From: Nitrospirillum amazonense
Lineage (GTDB): Bacteria > Pseudomonadota > Alphaproteobacteria > Azospirillales > Azospirillaceae
Direction: 5' to 3'
Length of the DNA stretch: 64,000 nt
Assembly (NCBI RefSeq): GCF_007828035.1
Contig: NZ_VITV01000011.1
Location: forward strand, 62,001 to 126,000
In this document: positions 26,001 through 33,439 of the stretch, in pieces
How the letters are laid out: each line of letters begins with the position of its first letter
How positions within the stretch are numbered: the first letter of the stretch is position 1
Notes under the pieces: model-generated
What the model was told of the DNA's origin: nothing
Seen by the model: the letters and a program-made list of their open reading frames with translations, nothing else
Databases searched by the model: none
Program-made: the position numbers and the translations under genes

Positions 26001-26218
26001 TGCCCCTGGTGATGTCGACGGGGCCGGGTGCGGAAATGCGCCATGCCATGGGCGTCGCCGTGTTCTTCGGCATGCTGGGCGTGACCTTCTTCGGCCTGGG
26101 CCTGACGCCGGTGTTCTACGTCCTGCTGCGCAAGCTGGCGGGCGGCAAGCTGATCACGCATGAGAAGCTGGATCAGCCGGCCATCGGCAGCCACGCGGCG
26201 CAGCACGCCGCCGAGTGA
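23024..26218 (+). CDS. RND efflux pump inner-membrane transporter (HAE1 family, MexF/AcrB type)
   Basis: A 1064-aa proton-driven drug exporter, full length for the family. Landmarks are the first helix and FFIDRPIFAGVLS, the proton-relay pair in GIVVDDAIVVVENVERN (about residues 407-423), two large periplasmic loops, and the second helix set with LVGLSAKNAILIVEFA near residue 945. Sequence character is closest to the MexF group, which exports chloramphenicol, quinolones and similar compounds. A strong terminator follows at 26268. It should use an outer-membrane channel encoded elsewhere. Confidence 0.94.
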   Translation: MNISRFFIDRPIFAGVLSVAIFVAGLISVFQLPISEYPEVVPATVVVHAQYPGANPKVIAEAVAAPLEEQINGVENMLYMQSQANSDGNLAVTVTFKLGTNPDLAQQMVQNRVSQALPRLPEDVQRLGVTTIKSSPTLTMVVHLISPNDRYDMTYLRNYAVLNVKDRLERIQGVGQVQVWGSGDYSMRVWLDPQKVAQRNLTAEDVVAAIRDQNVQVAAGVIGSSPSVKGVPLQLSVNARGRLKTEAEFGDIILQTTADGGVTYLRDVARIELAASEYGLRALLDNKPAVAMAINQSPGANSLAISDEVRKTMAELATDMPPGVEYRIVYDPTQFVRASINAVIHTLLEAITLVVIVVIVFLQTWRASIIPLLAVPVSIVGTFALLLAFGYSINALSLFGMVLAIGIVVDDAIVVVENVERNIEAGLSPKEATYQAMREVSGPIIAIALTLVAVFVPLAAMSGLTGQFYKQFAMTIAISTVISAFNSLTMSPALAALLLKGHHDGQDWLTRGMNTVLGPFFRGFNKVFHRGSQAYGNSVGGVIRHKGIMVGIYVALLGATVFLGNTVPGGFVPAQDKEYLVTFAQLPNGASLDRTEEVIRKMSEIAMKQPGVTHAVSFPGLSVNGFTNSSSAGIVFVPLEHYDDRPGHISAAEIAANLRKEYAGIKDAYIAVFPPPPVMGLGTLGGFKLQLEDTGALGYEAMAKASNDFIAKAMKTPELGPTFSSYQINVPQLNVDLDRVKAKQLGVSVNDVFDTMQIYLGSLYVNDFNSFGRVYQVRVQADAPFRAHADDIGLLKTRNAQGMMVPLSSLVSVSPTYGPEMVVRYNGYTAADINSGPAPGYSTNQAQAAAERIAHEVLPRGIKLEWTDLTYQQILAGNSALWVFPISVLLVFLVLAAQYESLTLPLAILLIVPMSLMSALAGLWLTGSDNNIFTQIGFMVLVGLSAKNAILIVEFARELEIHGKTPVQAAIEASRLRLRPILMTSIAFIMGVVPLVMSTGPGAEMRHAMGVAVFFGMLGVTFFGLGLTPVFYVLLRKLAGGKLITHEKLDQPAIGSHAAQHAAE

Positions 26219-26267
26219 TCGCACCCGCCGCCTTCCTCTCCCCCCCTACAGGCGGCGGTTACGATGC

Positions 26268-26303
26268 GGCCCAGGTCCTTCACCGGACCTGGGCCGTTTT
26301 CTT
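26268..26303. terminator. Shared terminator between convergent RND pump and small membrane gene
   Basis: GGCCCAGGTCC (26268-26278) and GGACCTGGGCC (26285-26295) form a perfect 11-bp stem with the 6-base loop TTCACC, followed on the plus strand by GTTTTCTT. The minus-strand gene ends inside it: its stop codon is at 26280-26282, in the loop. Confidence 0.85.
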
Positions 26304-26492
26304 ATCGGCACGCCTTTTGAGTGCCCGCGAGACTACTGGGGTCAAAAGGATAAGGGCCGAACAGATCAGCACCCCGGATATGAGCCAGCGGAAGAGAAGC
26401 GGCTTTTCGATGATCCGCATCGTGGTAACCGCGCCGACCATCCCGCAGATCGCCATGCCCACGAAGATGTTCTTGGACGCTCGTCGTGTCAT
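26280..26492 (-). CDS. Small two-helix membrane protein
   Basis: 70 aa. ATG 26492 is chosen because GGGGAG lies seven bases upstream, which favours it over the farther ATG at 26525. Two hydrophobic segments are visible (NIFVGMAICGMVGAVTT, residues 8-24, and WLISGVLICSALILLTPVV, about 36-54), followed by a lysine/arginine-rich tail. No family recognised. Its last codons are encoded by the stem of the terminator shared with the RND operon. Confidence 0.6.
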   Translation of the reverse strand: MTRRASKNIFVGMAICGMVGAVTTMRIIEKPLLFRWLISGVLICSALILLTPVVSRALKRRADKKTAQVR

Positions 26493-26704
26493 GCCAGAAC
26501 TCCCCACAACATTACCTCGAGCCACCGTGCCGTTTACGGTTCTCCGCGGCGATTCCCTGCGTCCCCATGAGCGGACACCGAGCGGTCAGACCATCGGTCA
26601 CCGAAATATTACGGCCGGTCACGGCCTTGGCGCTGGCCGGCAGGCAGCCGCGCTTTTATGGTCACCATCATTTCTTCCCCAAAGGCTGGACCGGAAAGCG
26701 AACC

Positions 26705-27946
26705 ATGATGCACGCGGCTGTCCAATCCTCCATCACCCCCAACTCTACCCCCACCGGCGCTGTGGCCGACGCCGCCGCCGTGCGCGGCCAGCTTAAGGCC
26801 TGGCTGGTGGAGCAGGCTTATCCCCTGTGGTGGGAGGTGGGGGCGGATCGGGTGAACGGCGGCTTCCATGAGAAGCTGGGCCTGGACGGCAAGCCGACCA
26901 ACGACGCCCGCCGCGCCCGGGTGCAGGCCCGCCAGGTCTATTCCTATTCCGTCGCCGCCAAGTCCGGCTGGAACGGCCCGGTGCGCGAGGCGGCGGAGCA
27001 CGGCCTGACCTTCTTCCTGAACCATTACCGCCGGCCCGACGGCCTGTTCCGCACCAAGGTGGCGCCGGACGGCACCGCCCTGGACGACACCGTGGTGCTG
27101 TACGACCAGGCCTTCGCCCTGTTCGCGCTCGCCGCCGCGCAGAACGCCACGCCGGAGAACCGCAGGGCGGAGGAGATGGCCGTGGCCCTGCGCCAGCGGC
27201 TGCTGGACACCCTGCACCACGCCCAAGGCGGGTTCGAGGAGAGCCATCCCCGCACCCTGCCGCTGCTGTCCAACCCGCACATGCACATGCTGGAGGCGTC
27301 GCTGGCCTGGATGGAGCAGGGCGGCGACAGCGGCTGGCGCGACCTGGCGGAAGAGATCGTGGGCCTGGCGCTCACCCGCTTCATCGACGACGACATGGGC
27401 GGGCTGAAGGAGTTCTTCGACGGCGACTGGCGGCCCCAGGCCGGCACGCCCGGCCGCATCGTCGAGCCGGGGCACCAGTTCGAATGGTCCTGGCTGATGC
27501 TGCGCTGGGCCGCCCTGACCGGCAACAAGGCGGCGTCCGACGCCGCCTGGCGCATGATCGCCGTGGGCGAAGGGCCGGGCGTGGACCCGGCGCGCGGGGT
27601 AGCCATGAACGCCCTGCTGGACGACCTGACCCCCCACGACCCCGTCGCCCGCCTGTGGCCGCAGACGGAACGCATCAAGTGCGCCGTGCTGGCCGCCCTG
27701 GCCACCCGCGACGACGCCGACCGCAGCGACACCTATTGGACCATGGCCGCCAACGGCGGGCGCGGCCTGATGAAATACTTCGACACGCCGGTGAAGGGCC
27801 TGTGGCGCGACCGCCTGAACCCGGACGGCACCTTCGCCGAAGAGGCAGCCCCCGCCAGCAGCTTCTACCACATCGTCTGCGCCATCCAGGAACTGGACCG
27901 GGCGTTGGCCGCCATTGGACACCCAGAGGCCGGCCAACCGGGCTGA
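26705..27946 (+). CDS. AGE-family epimerase/isomerase (N-acylglucosamine 2-epimerase-like)
   Basis: A 413-aa (alpha/alpha)6-barrel enzyme that epimerises or isomerises free sugars such as N-acetylglucosamine/mannosamine, cellobiose or mannose. Landmarks are WWEVGADRVNGGFHEKL near the start, RARVQARQVYSYS, SNPHMHMLEASLAWM and EPGHQFEWSWLMLRW (a conserved active-site helix near 260). Two ATGs are in tandem (26705, 26708); GGAAAG precedes them. It stands alone between the small membrane gene and a convergent lipoprotein gene, so the sugar is unknown. Full length. Confidence 0.88.
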   Translation: MMHAAVQSSITPNSTPTGAVADAAAVRGQLKAWLVEQAYPLWWEVGADRVNGGFHEKLGLDGKPTNDARRARVQARQVYSYSVAAKSGWNGPVREAAEHGLTFFLNHYRRPDGLFRTKVAPDGTALDDTVVLYDQAFALFALAAAQNATPENRRAEEMAVALRQRLLDTLHHAQGGFEESHPRTLPLLSNPHMHMLEASLAWMEQGGDSGWRDLAEEIVGLALTRFIDDDMGGLKEFFDGDWRPQAGTPGRIVEPGHQFEWSWLMLRWAALTGNKAASDAAWRMIAVGEGPGVDPARGVAMNALLDDLTPHDPVARLWPQTERIKCAVLAALATRDDADRSDTYWTMAANGGRGLMKYFDTPVKGLWRDRLNPDGTFAEEAAPASSFYHIVCAIQELDRALAAIGHPEAGQPG

Positions 27947-27953
27947 AGGCCTT

Positions 27954-27969
27954 GTTCTGACGTCAGAAC
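27954..27969. repeat. 16-base perfect palindrome between convergent genes
   Basis: GTTCTGACGTCAGAAC reads the same on both strands and lies 8 bases after the epimerase stop, before the convergent gene ending at 28037. It could help transcription end or bind a dimeric protein. No T-run follows. Confidence 0.5.
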
Positions 27970-28036
27970 GGCCGTCTCCCGCATCCCAGCCTCGCAGGGA
28001 AGCTGCCTGAAAGGAATCGCCCCTGAAAAGGGCCCG

Positions 28037-28894
28037 TCAGGGCAGCCAGCCGGGGATGGCCTTCATCTCCGGCCGCCGGGCAAGCGTGGCCCAGGCAGCG
28101 GCCCAGCAGCAGCCGTGGTCCTGGCCGGGCACGGTGATGATGGAGGCGGACGCAGGCGTGGGCTGATGCGCCACGAAGGACTGGGCGATGGCGATGTCCA
28201 CCACCTTGTCGTCGGCACCGACGAAATGAACCTGCGGGCGACCCGCCAGCTTGGCGGCGTCCGTGACGGGATCGACAGACTGCGACAGCGGCGTCAGATC
28301 CAGCGTCTTGGTCCACAGGCCGAAGTCCAGGTTGCCGGACACGGTGACCAGGCCGGCCACGTCGGCGCGCCGTTCCGCTAGCACCGCCGCCAAGCCACCG
28401 CCGCCGGAATAGCCCACCAGCACCAGACGCTGGGCATGGGCATCGGCCTTCAGCCGGTCCAGCGCCAGGCTGGCGCTGTCCACCACCTCGGGCGCCAGGC
28501 GGGCCTTGGTCCAGTAGCCCACCTGGCAGGTGCGCGGGCGGGTTTCCATGACGTACTGGCAGGGCCGGGCAAGATAGGCGACGGGCCCGGTGCCGGGATG
28601 GCCCATGGCCAGGCGCAGCGCCAGGGGATCGGTGGGCGTGGGATCCTGCGACGGTTCCCGCGCCGAGAGGTAGGCTAGGCCGTCGCCCTCGATATAGACG
28701 GTCAACACTTCGCCACCCGGTCCAGGCTTCACCGCCGTGGCCAAGTCGAAACTGCCCGCCGCGATGTAGTCCCAGTGCCAGCCGGCGCCCTGGGCCAGGG
28801 TGGGTCCCCGCTCCTGCCGGCCATGGATGCCGGAGCAGGCGGCCAAGCCGCCCGCCAGCACCAGAGCCATCAGGGCGCGGGCCCGCATACCCAT
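28037..28894 (-). CDS. Exported alpha/beta hydrolase, probable lipoprotein
   Basis: A 285-aa protein. ATG 28894 overlaps the stop of the upstream gene (TGATG) and opens a lipoprotein-type signal (MGMRARALMALVLAGG, then LAACSG, a good lipobox with Cys as residue 21). The mature part is an alpha/beta hydrolase: nucleophile elbow GYSGGGG, acid in GADDKVVD, histidine in GQDHGCCW. Last gene of a four-gene minus-strand run (IalB, TPR-sulfotransferase, TPR-glycosyltransferase-like, this gene). It may act on envelope glycans or esters. Substrate not inferable. Confidence 0.8.
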   Translation of the reverse strand: MGMRARALMALVLAGGLAACSGIHGRQERGPTLAQGAGWHWDYIAAGSFDLATAVKPGPGGEVLTVYIEGDGLAYLSAREPSQDPTPTDPLALRLAMGHPGTGPVAYLARPCQYVMETRPRTCQVGYWTKARLAPEVVDSASLALDRLKADAHAQRLVLVGYSGGGGLAAVLAERRADVAGLVTVSGNLDFGLWTKTLDLTPLSQSVDPVTDAAKLAGRPQVHFVGADDKVVDIAIAQSFVAHQPTPASASIITVPGQDHGCCWAAAWATLARRPEMKAIPGWLP

Positions 28895-30057
28895 CAGCCC
28901 TTCTTGGCCTTGAACTCCGCCAGCGCCTTGGCCACGCGATCGACCACTGGACCCCACTGCCCCCATTCCGTCTGGCGGAAGAGGCGGACGGACGGATACC
29001 AAGGCGTGTCGTCACGGTTCTGCAGCCAGCGCCAGTCCGGCAGCAGGGGTATCATGACCCAAGCCGGGCGGCCCAGCGCGCCGGCCAGGTGCACCGGCGA
29101 GCTGTCGATGGAGATCAGCAGATCGACTTCCATCAGGATGGCGGCCGTGTCCTCGAAATCCCGTATCTCGGGGCTGAGGCTGACGACGTGCTTGCCCAGC
29201 GCCGGCGGCGGGTTCAGCGCCTGCTCTTCCTTCGGACCCTTCTGCACGGAGAACAGGGTGACGCCGTCCTGCGCCAGCGGCGCCAGCATCTCCAGCCCCA
29301 TGGACCGGTTGGCGTCGTTGAAATGGGTGGGACGGCCGGCCCAGAGGAAGGCCACCTTCAGGCCCTTGTAGGATTCCAGCCGCTTGCGCCAATGCTCCCG
29401 CCGGTCAGGCAGGGCCGACAGATACGGCATAGGCTCGCCGGGCAGCTGGCTGAGCTGCAGGCCCATGATCATGGGCAGGCTCATCATTTCGGCGTGCACA
29501 TCGAAATAGGGGGGCAGTTCGCCGCGCAGGGTCAGGGCATCGAAACCCTTCATGCGGCGCGCCAGGCTGGCCGTCTCATGATTGATTTCCAGGACGACGT
29601 TGGCCTGGCTCTTCTCCTTCGCCCAAGCGACCATGCGCATGAACTGGAAGGTGTCGCCATAGCCTTGCTCATCATGGATCAGCAGGGTCTTGCCCGGGAT
29701 GGGCCGGCCGTCCCAGCGCGGGCGCTGCACCTTGCGCTCGATGCGCGTGGTGTGCGCCAGGCTGTAGCGGTAGGCGTATTCACGCCAGCCACGATCGAAC
29801 TCACCCAGCAGCAGCAGGGTTTCCGCCAAGTCGAAACGGGTGGACAGGTGCCCGGGCAGGGCATCCACCAGCATCTCCTGGATGGGCTTGGCCTCCAGCA
29901 CCCGGCCCTGCACGCGCAGTGCCTGGGCCAGCAGAGCCCACAGGGTCACGGGGCCGGTACCACTGGCCAGCAGGGGCCGGACCATTGCCTCGACCTCGAC
30001 ACCCCGCCCCGCAATCAGCATGGGGCGGACCTGCTGCTCAAGTTCCTTCATGTCCAT
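28894..30057 (-). CDS. TPR-linked glycosyltransferase-like protein (GT9/GT41-type fold)
   Basis: A 387-aa protein with a short helical TPR-like N-terminus (about 1-110) followed by a GT-B-like domain found in bacterial TPR glycosyltransferase homologues. Landmarks are LIHDEQGYGDTFQFMR, VAFLWAGRPTHFND, SVQKG, DTAAILMEVDLLISIDSSPVHLAGALG, and PDWRWL followed by TPWYPSVRLFRQ. The last part is the nucleotide-sugar or phosphate-binding region. It lies 14 bases after the TPR-sulfotransferase and overlaps the next gene by one base, so they are co-expressed. Probably modifies a surface protein or glycan. The donor sugar is unknown. Confidence 0.75.
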   Translation of the reverse strand: MDMKELEQQVRPMLIAGRGVEVEAMVRPLLASGTGPVTLWALLAQALRVQGRVLEAKPIQEMLVDALPGHLSTRFDLAETLLLLGEFDRGWREYAYRYSLAHTTRIERKVQRPRWDGRPIPGKTLLIHDEQGYGDTFQFMRMVAWAKEKSQANVVLEINHETASLARRMKGFDALTLRGELPPYFDVHAEMMSLPMIMGLQLSQLPGEPMPYLSALPDRREHWRKRLESYKGLKVAFLWAGRPTHFNDANRSMGLEMLAPLAQDGVTLFSVQKGPKEEQALNPPPALGKHVVSLSPEIRDFEDTAAILMEVDLLISIDSSPVHLAGALGRPAWVMIPLLPDWRWLQNRDDTPWYPSVRLFRQTEWGQWGPVVDRVAKALAEFKAKKG

Positions 30058-30071
30058 GACGGCAGGCCCTG

Positions 30072-32408
30072 TCAGCTGGCGGCCGGCTTGCGACGGCTGC
30101 GCGACGGCTTCGCCGCATCCTCGGCGGGGGCGGCGACAGGCTCAGCCACCGGGGCCTCGGCCTTCGCTTTTTTGGGTGCCGCCTTGGCCTTCGGCGCGGA
30201 TGTCTCAGGCGCGGGCGCCTCGGCCACCGGCTCAGGCGCCTTTTCGGCCTTGGGCGCCGCCTTCTTCGCGGCGGGCTTCTTGGCCGGCGCGGCCGCCGGA
30301 GCGTCCATTGGGGCGTCCGGGGCGTTGGGGTCGACACCCAGCGCCGTCAGCAGCGGCGTCAGCTGGGCCACGAACGGCTTCCAGCGGCCTATGCTGCTGC
30401 GGAAGATGGGCTGGCGCACCTGGTTCAGGCTGGCGGTGCGGATGGTGCGCTGGGTCTTGTGGAAGTCCAGGACAGCGGAATCCCAGTTCAGTCCGATGGC
30501 CTCGATCAGGCGGCGGGATTGGCCTTCCTGGTCGTCCACGACGTCCTCGTACCGCACTTCAATGAAACGGTCGGAGGGCAGCACGGCGCGCCAATGGTCC
30601 ATCAGCCGTTCATAGGCGCGGTAGAACTGCCCCAACTCCGCCAGGTCATACGTAAACAGCTGCTCACGGGTGAACAGCTTGGTGTAGCAGGACAGGCAAG
30701 TGTCCACCGGGTCGCGGCGCACATGGATGATGCGGGCGTCAGGCAGGGCCAGGTTGATCAGGCCGGCGAACAGGAAGTTGGACGGCATCTTGTCCACGAC
30801 CTTGCGGCGACCGCCCGCCAGGGGGCGGATGAAGTCCAGGTAGCGCTGGCCCAGGCCGCCGGTGATCTCCGGCGTGAGGTGAGCGGCGATCTGGGGATAC
30901 GGGCCCAACTGGTTCACCAAGTTGTTGAAGGCCGACAGCTCGCCAGCGGCGGCCACCTGGGGATGGCTGGCCAGGATCTGCTCGATCAGGGTGGTGCCGG
31001 AACGTGGCATGCCCAGCACGAACACCGCCTGGTCGCTGCCCGCCAGGCTGGACCTGGCCTTCTTGAAGGCATCGGCCGGGAAGGACGCCGCGATGTCGCC
31101 CATCCAGCGGCCGGTGGCGGCGGCATCATAGGCAAAGGTCGCGCGCTTCTGACGGTTGCCTTCGTTCAGGTAGCCGAAGGCGCGGTCGGCGTCGCCGATG
31201 TCCATCCACGCCTTGCCCAGGGCGAAGTTCAAGGCGGTGCGGTCGGTCTGCGACTGCACAGGGTCGGGACCGTACAGCAGCGCTTCCATCTTGGTCACGG
31301 CCGGGTCGCCGGCCTGGAAGCGGTGCAGGTCCGACATGTTGAACCATGCGGAAGCGGAGCGTGGGAACTGCGCCACCACCTGTTCGAAGGCGGCCTTGGC
31401 CTCGGCCTTGTCGCCGCGTTCCATCAGCAGGACGCCGCGGTTGATCAAGGCCTTTTCGGGGGCGAAGCCCAGGGTCTTGGACGCGCGATCGAAGGCGGCC
31501 AGCGCCTCGTCATGCTGCCCCAGGGCCTGCAGCACCTCGCCCAGGACGTTCTGCGCTTCGCCATTGTCGGCTTGCTGCGCCACGGCGCGGCGGGCGTCGG
31601 CCAAGGCTTCCTCCAGCCGCTCCAGATGGCGCAGGGCCGTGGCGCGCACGGTCAGGGCGCCGGCATGCAGCGGGGCGTAGCTCAGCAGCGCGTCGATCCA
31701 GCGCAGCGCGTCCTCATTGCGGTTGCGGCCCAGTTCCACCGCCGCCGCGTTGATGTAGGCGTCCGACAGGCGCGGGTTCAGGTCGATGGCCTTGCGCGCC
31801 GCGGCCAGGGCCTCGTCCGGGCGGCCCAGGTCGTTCAGCAGGTTGGCCAGGTTGCTCTGCGCCTCGGCATAGGCCGGGGCCAGGTTCAGGGCGTATTCGT
31901 AACGCTGGCGGGCTTGGTCCAGCCGGCCCATGCGCTTCAGCGTGTTGCCCAGGTTGTTGTGCGCCTCGGCATAATTGGGCTGCAGCGCCACCACTCGCTC
32001 CAGGCAGGTCAGGCTGTCTTCCAGCTTGCCGGCTTCCTGCAGGATGATGCCCAGGTTGTTCCAACCGGCCACCAGGGCGTTGTCCATGGTGACGGCGCGG
32101 CGGGCGGCCACCTCGGCCTCGGCCAGCAGGCCCCGCTGGCGCAGCATCTCACCCAGGTTGCTGAGGTAGACCGCCGGCACGCGCGGCGCCTGACAGGCGC
32201 GGCGCAGATGGTCGATCGCCAGGTCCAGATTGCCGTAGGCGTGGGCCATCAGCCCCATCAGGTGCAGGGCGTCCGACTGCCCCGGCCACAGCGCCAACAC
32301 ATGCTGGCACAACCGTTCGGCCTGGTCGGCCTGGCCGGCGTTCCAATGGGCGTGGGCCTGGCCCAGCGCCTGCTCAACGGTCATGGTGGTCTGCGGTTGA
32401 GTGTTCAT
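30072..32408 (-). CDS. TPR-repeat sulfotransferase with basic/alanine-rich tail
   Basis: A 778-aa three-part protein. Residues 1 to about 400 are tandem tetratricopeptide repeats (for example NYAEAHNNLGNTLKRMGRL). Residues 460-690 form a sulfotransferase domain with the PAPS 5'-phosphosulfate loop FVLGMPRSGTTLIEQIL, the RDPVDTCLS motif (3'-phosphate binding), and IEVRYEDVV. The last 80 residues are low-complexity Ala/Pro/Lys/Glu (KKPAAKKAAPKAEKAPEP), probably disordered. TPR domains usually select protein substrates, as in protein tyrosine or O-linked modification, so the target may be a surface protein such as the adjacent autotransporter; that is inference. No signal peptide, so it acts in the cytosol. 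Confidence 0.85.
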   Translation of the reverse strand: MNTQPQTTMTVEQALGQAHAHWNAGQADQAERLCQHVLALWPGQSDALHLMGLMAHAYGNLDLAIDHLRRACQAPRVPAVYLSNLGEMLRQRGLLAEAEVAARRAVTMDNALVAGWNNLGIILQEAGKLEDSLTCLERVVALQPNYAEAHNNLGNTLKRMGRLDQARQRYEYALNLAPAYAEAQSNLANLLNDLGRPDEALAAARKAIDLNPRLSDAYINAAAVELGRNRNEDALRWIDALLSYAPLHAGALTVRATALRHLERLEEALADARRAVAQQADNGEAQNVLGEVLQALGQHDEALAAFDRASKTLGFAPEKALINRGVLLMERGDKAEAKAAFEQVVAQFPRSASAWFNMSDLHRFQAGDPAVTKMEALLYGPDPVQSQTDRTALNFALGKAWMDIGDADRAFGYLNEGNRQKRATFAYDAAATGRWMGDIAASFPADAFKKARSSLAGSDQAVFVLGMPRSGTTLIEQILASHPQVAAAGELSAFNNLVNQLGPYPQIAAHLTPEITGGLGQRYLDFIRPLAGGRRKVVDKMPSNFLFAGLINLALPDARIIHVRRDPVDTCLSCYTKLFTREQLFTYDLAELGQFYRAYERLMDHWRAVLPSDRFIEVRYEDVVDDQEGQSRRLIEAIGLNWDSAVLDFHKTQRTIRTASLNQVRQPIFRSSIGRWKPFVAQLTPLLTALGVDPNAPDAPMDAPAAAPAKKPAAKKAAPKAEKAPEPVAEAPAPETSAPKAKAAPKKAKAEAPVAEPVAAPAEDAAKPSRSRRKPAAS

Positions 32409-32449
32409 GGCTTCACAGCGCTTTTCAGGAGTGGGTCAGGGCGGATGGC

Positions 32450-33076
32450 TTACGGGGTGCGCTTGGGCGGCGCCGGCAGGGCCTTCAGCGCCGCGGCCAG
32501 GCCGCTCAGCTGCACGGGGATGTCGACGGCGGCCTTGTCACCATTGATATAACGCACCGCCAGGACTTTGCCGCCGGTGAAGTGGTCCAACACCTTGCCG
32601 TCCTCAAGGTCGGCCGCGGCGACGCACCCGCCTTGCTGGCAGGCGTCGAAGGGCAGGGACAAGGGCTTGTCCTGGTCCACCACCAGGGTGATGCCCGGCT
32701 GCAGCAGGACGCCCAGGGGCGTCGCCAGGATCAGGCGCGGCTTGCCGTCGGGGCCGAGATAGCCCACGCGGACATGCAGCATCATGACGTTCTGTGGCGT
32801 GGCGATGGCAAACTGCTCGACATAGCAGATTTCGGCGCCGGCGTCGGTCTTGGCGCAGCTCTTGGACCACAGCGGGCCCGGCGCCTTGGTCACCTCGGGG
32901 CCTTTGCCGGCGGCCGGACCGTTGGCAGGGGCGGGAACGGCAGGGGCAGGAACGGACGTCGCCGGCGGGGGTGTCTTCACCGGCTCCGCCGCCACGGTGG
33001 CGGTGGCCACCCCGGTGTACGCCGCCAACACGCCGGCCGTCATCGCGACCAACGCCGCCCTCGCCACTATGCTCAT
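32450..33076 (-). CDS. Invasion-associated locus B (IalB) family periplasmic protein
   Basis: A 208-aa exported protein. GGAG lies eight bases before ATG 33076. A signal peptide (residues 1-30) is followed by a Pro/Ala-rich stretch and the IalB domain: LWSKSCAKTDAGAEICYVEQ, a TPLGVLLQPGI strand and DACQQGGCVAA with paired cysteines. IalB proteins are common in alphaproteobacteria and are linked to envelope stress and host-cell interaction, but the biochemical role is not established. It is the first gene of a four-gene run and lies 363 bases downstream of the autotransporter gene. Confidence 0.85.
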   Translation of the reverse strand: MSIVARAALVAMTAGVLAAYTGVATATVAAEPVKTPPPATSVPAPAVPAPANGPAAGKGPEVTKAPGPLWSKSCAKTDAGAEICYVEQFAIATPQNVMMLHVRVGYLGPDGKPRLILATPLGVLLQPGITLVVDQDKPLSLPFDACQQGGCVAAADLEDGKVLDHFTGGKVLAVRYINGDKAAVDIPVQLSGLAAALKALPAPPKRTP

Positions 33077-33439
33077 CTCGGTACTCCGGCCCCTGCAAGT
33101 ATGCGGTCTAACCGCTTATAGAATGAAATGGCGGCTTCCCGCCATGTCCTAACTATCGCCCACAGCCTATACGGAAGGACGATAAGGGACTAACCAACAG
33201 GGCGATAACAAGGTCAAGCTCTCAAAAGCTTTTTTTGCGCCATTTAGAGGGTGGGCGGCGGTGTCGGCGGTAGACCCGGGGAAATGGTCCCCCTACCTCT
33301 GATCAATTCTGATGAAAAATGAGCGACTGTCTGTAAATGGCAAGTGGCTTTTCACGCTTTGGCCAAATCTGTGCGAACCTGACGTCCAAGTGATTCGTTC
33401 ACATCTCGGCTACATGCGCTGAGACGAACCTCCGCGCTG
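33077..33439. other. Intergenic region between autotransporter and ialB operon
   Basis: Probably holds the ialB promoter (minus strand). A 7-bp perfect hairpin ATGGCGG-CTTC-CCGCCAT lies at 33128-33145, about 50 bases upstream of ialB. AAGCT-CTCAAA-AGCTT plus a T-run (about 33217-33238) looks like a plus-strand terminator, although no plus-strand gene precedes it. No gene seen. Confidence 0.4.
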
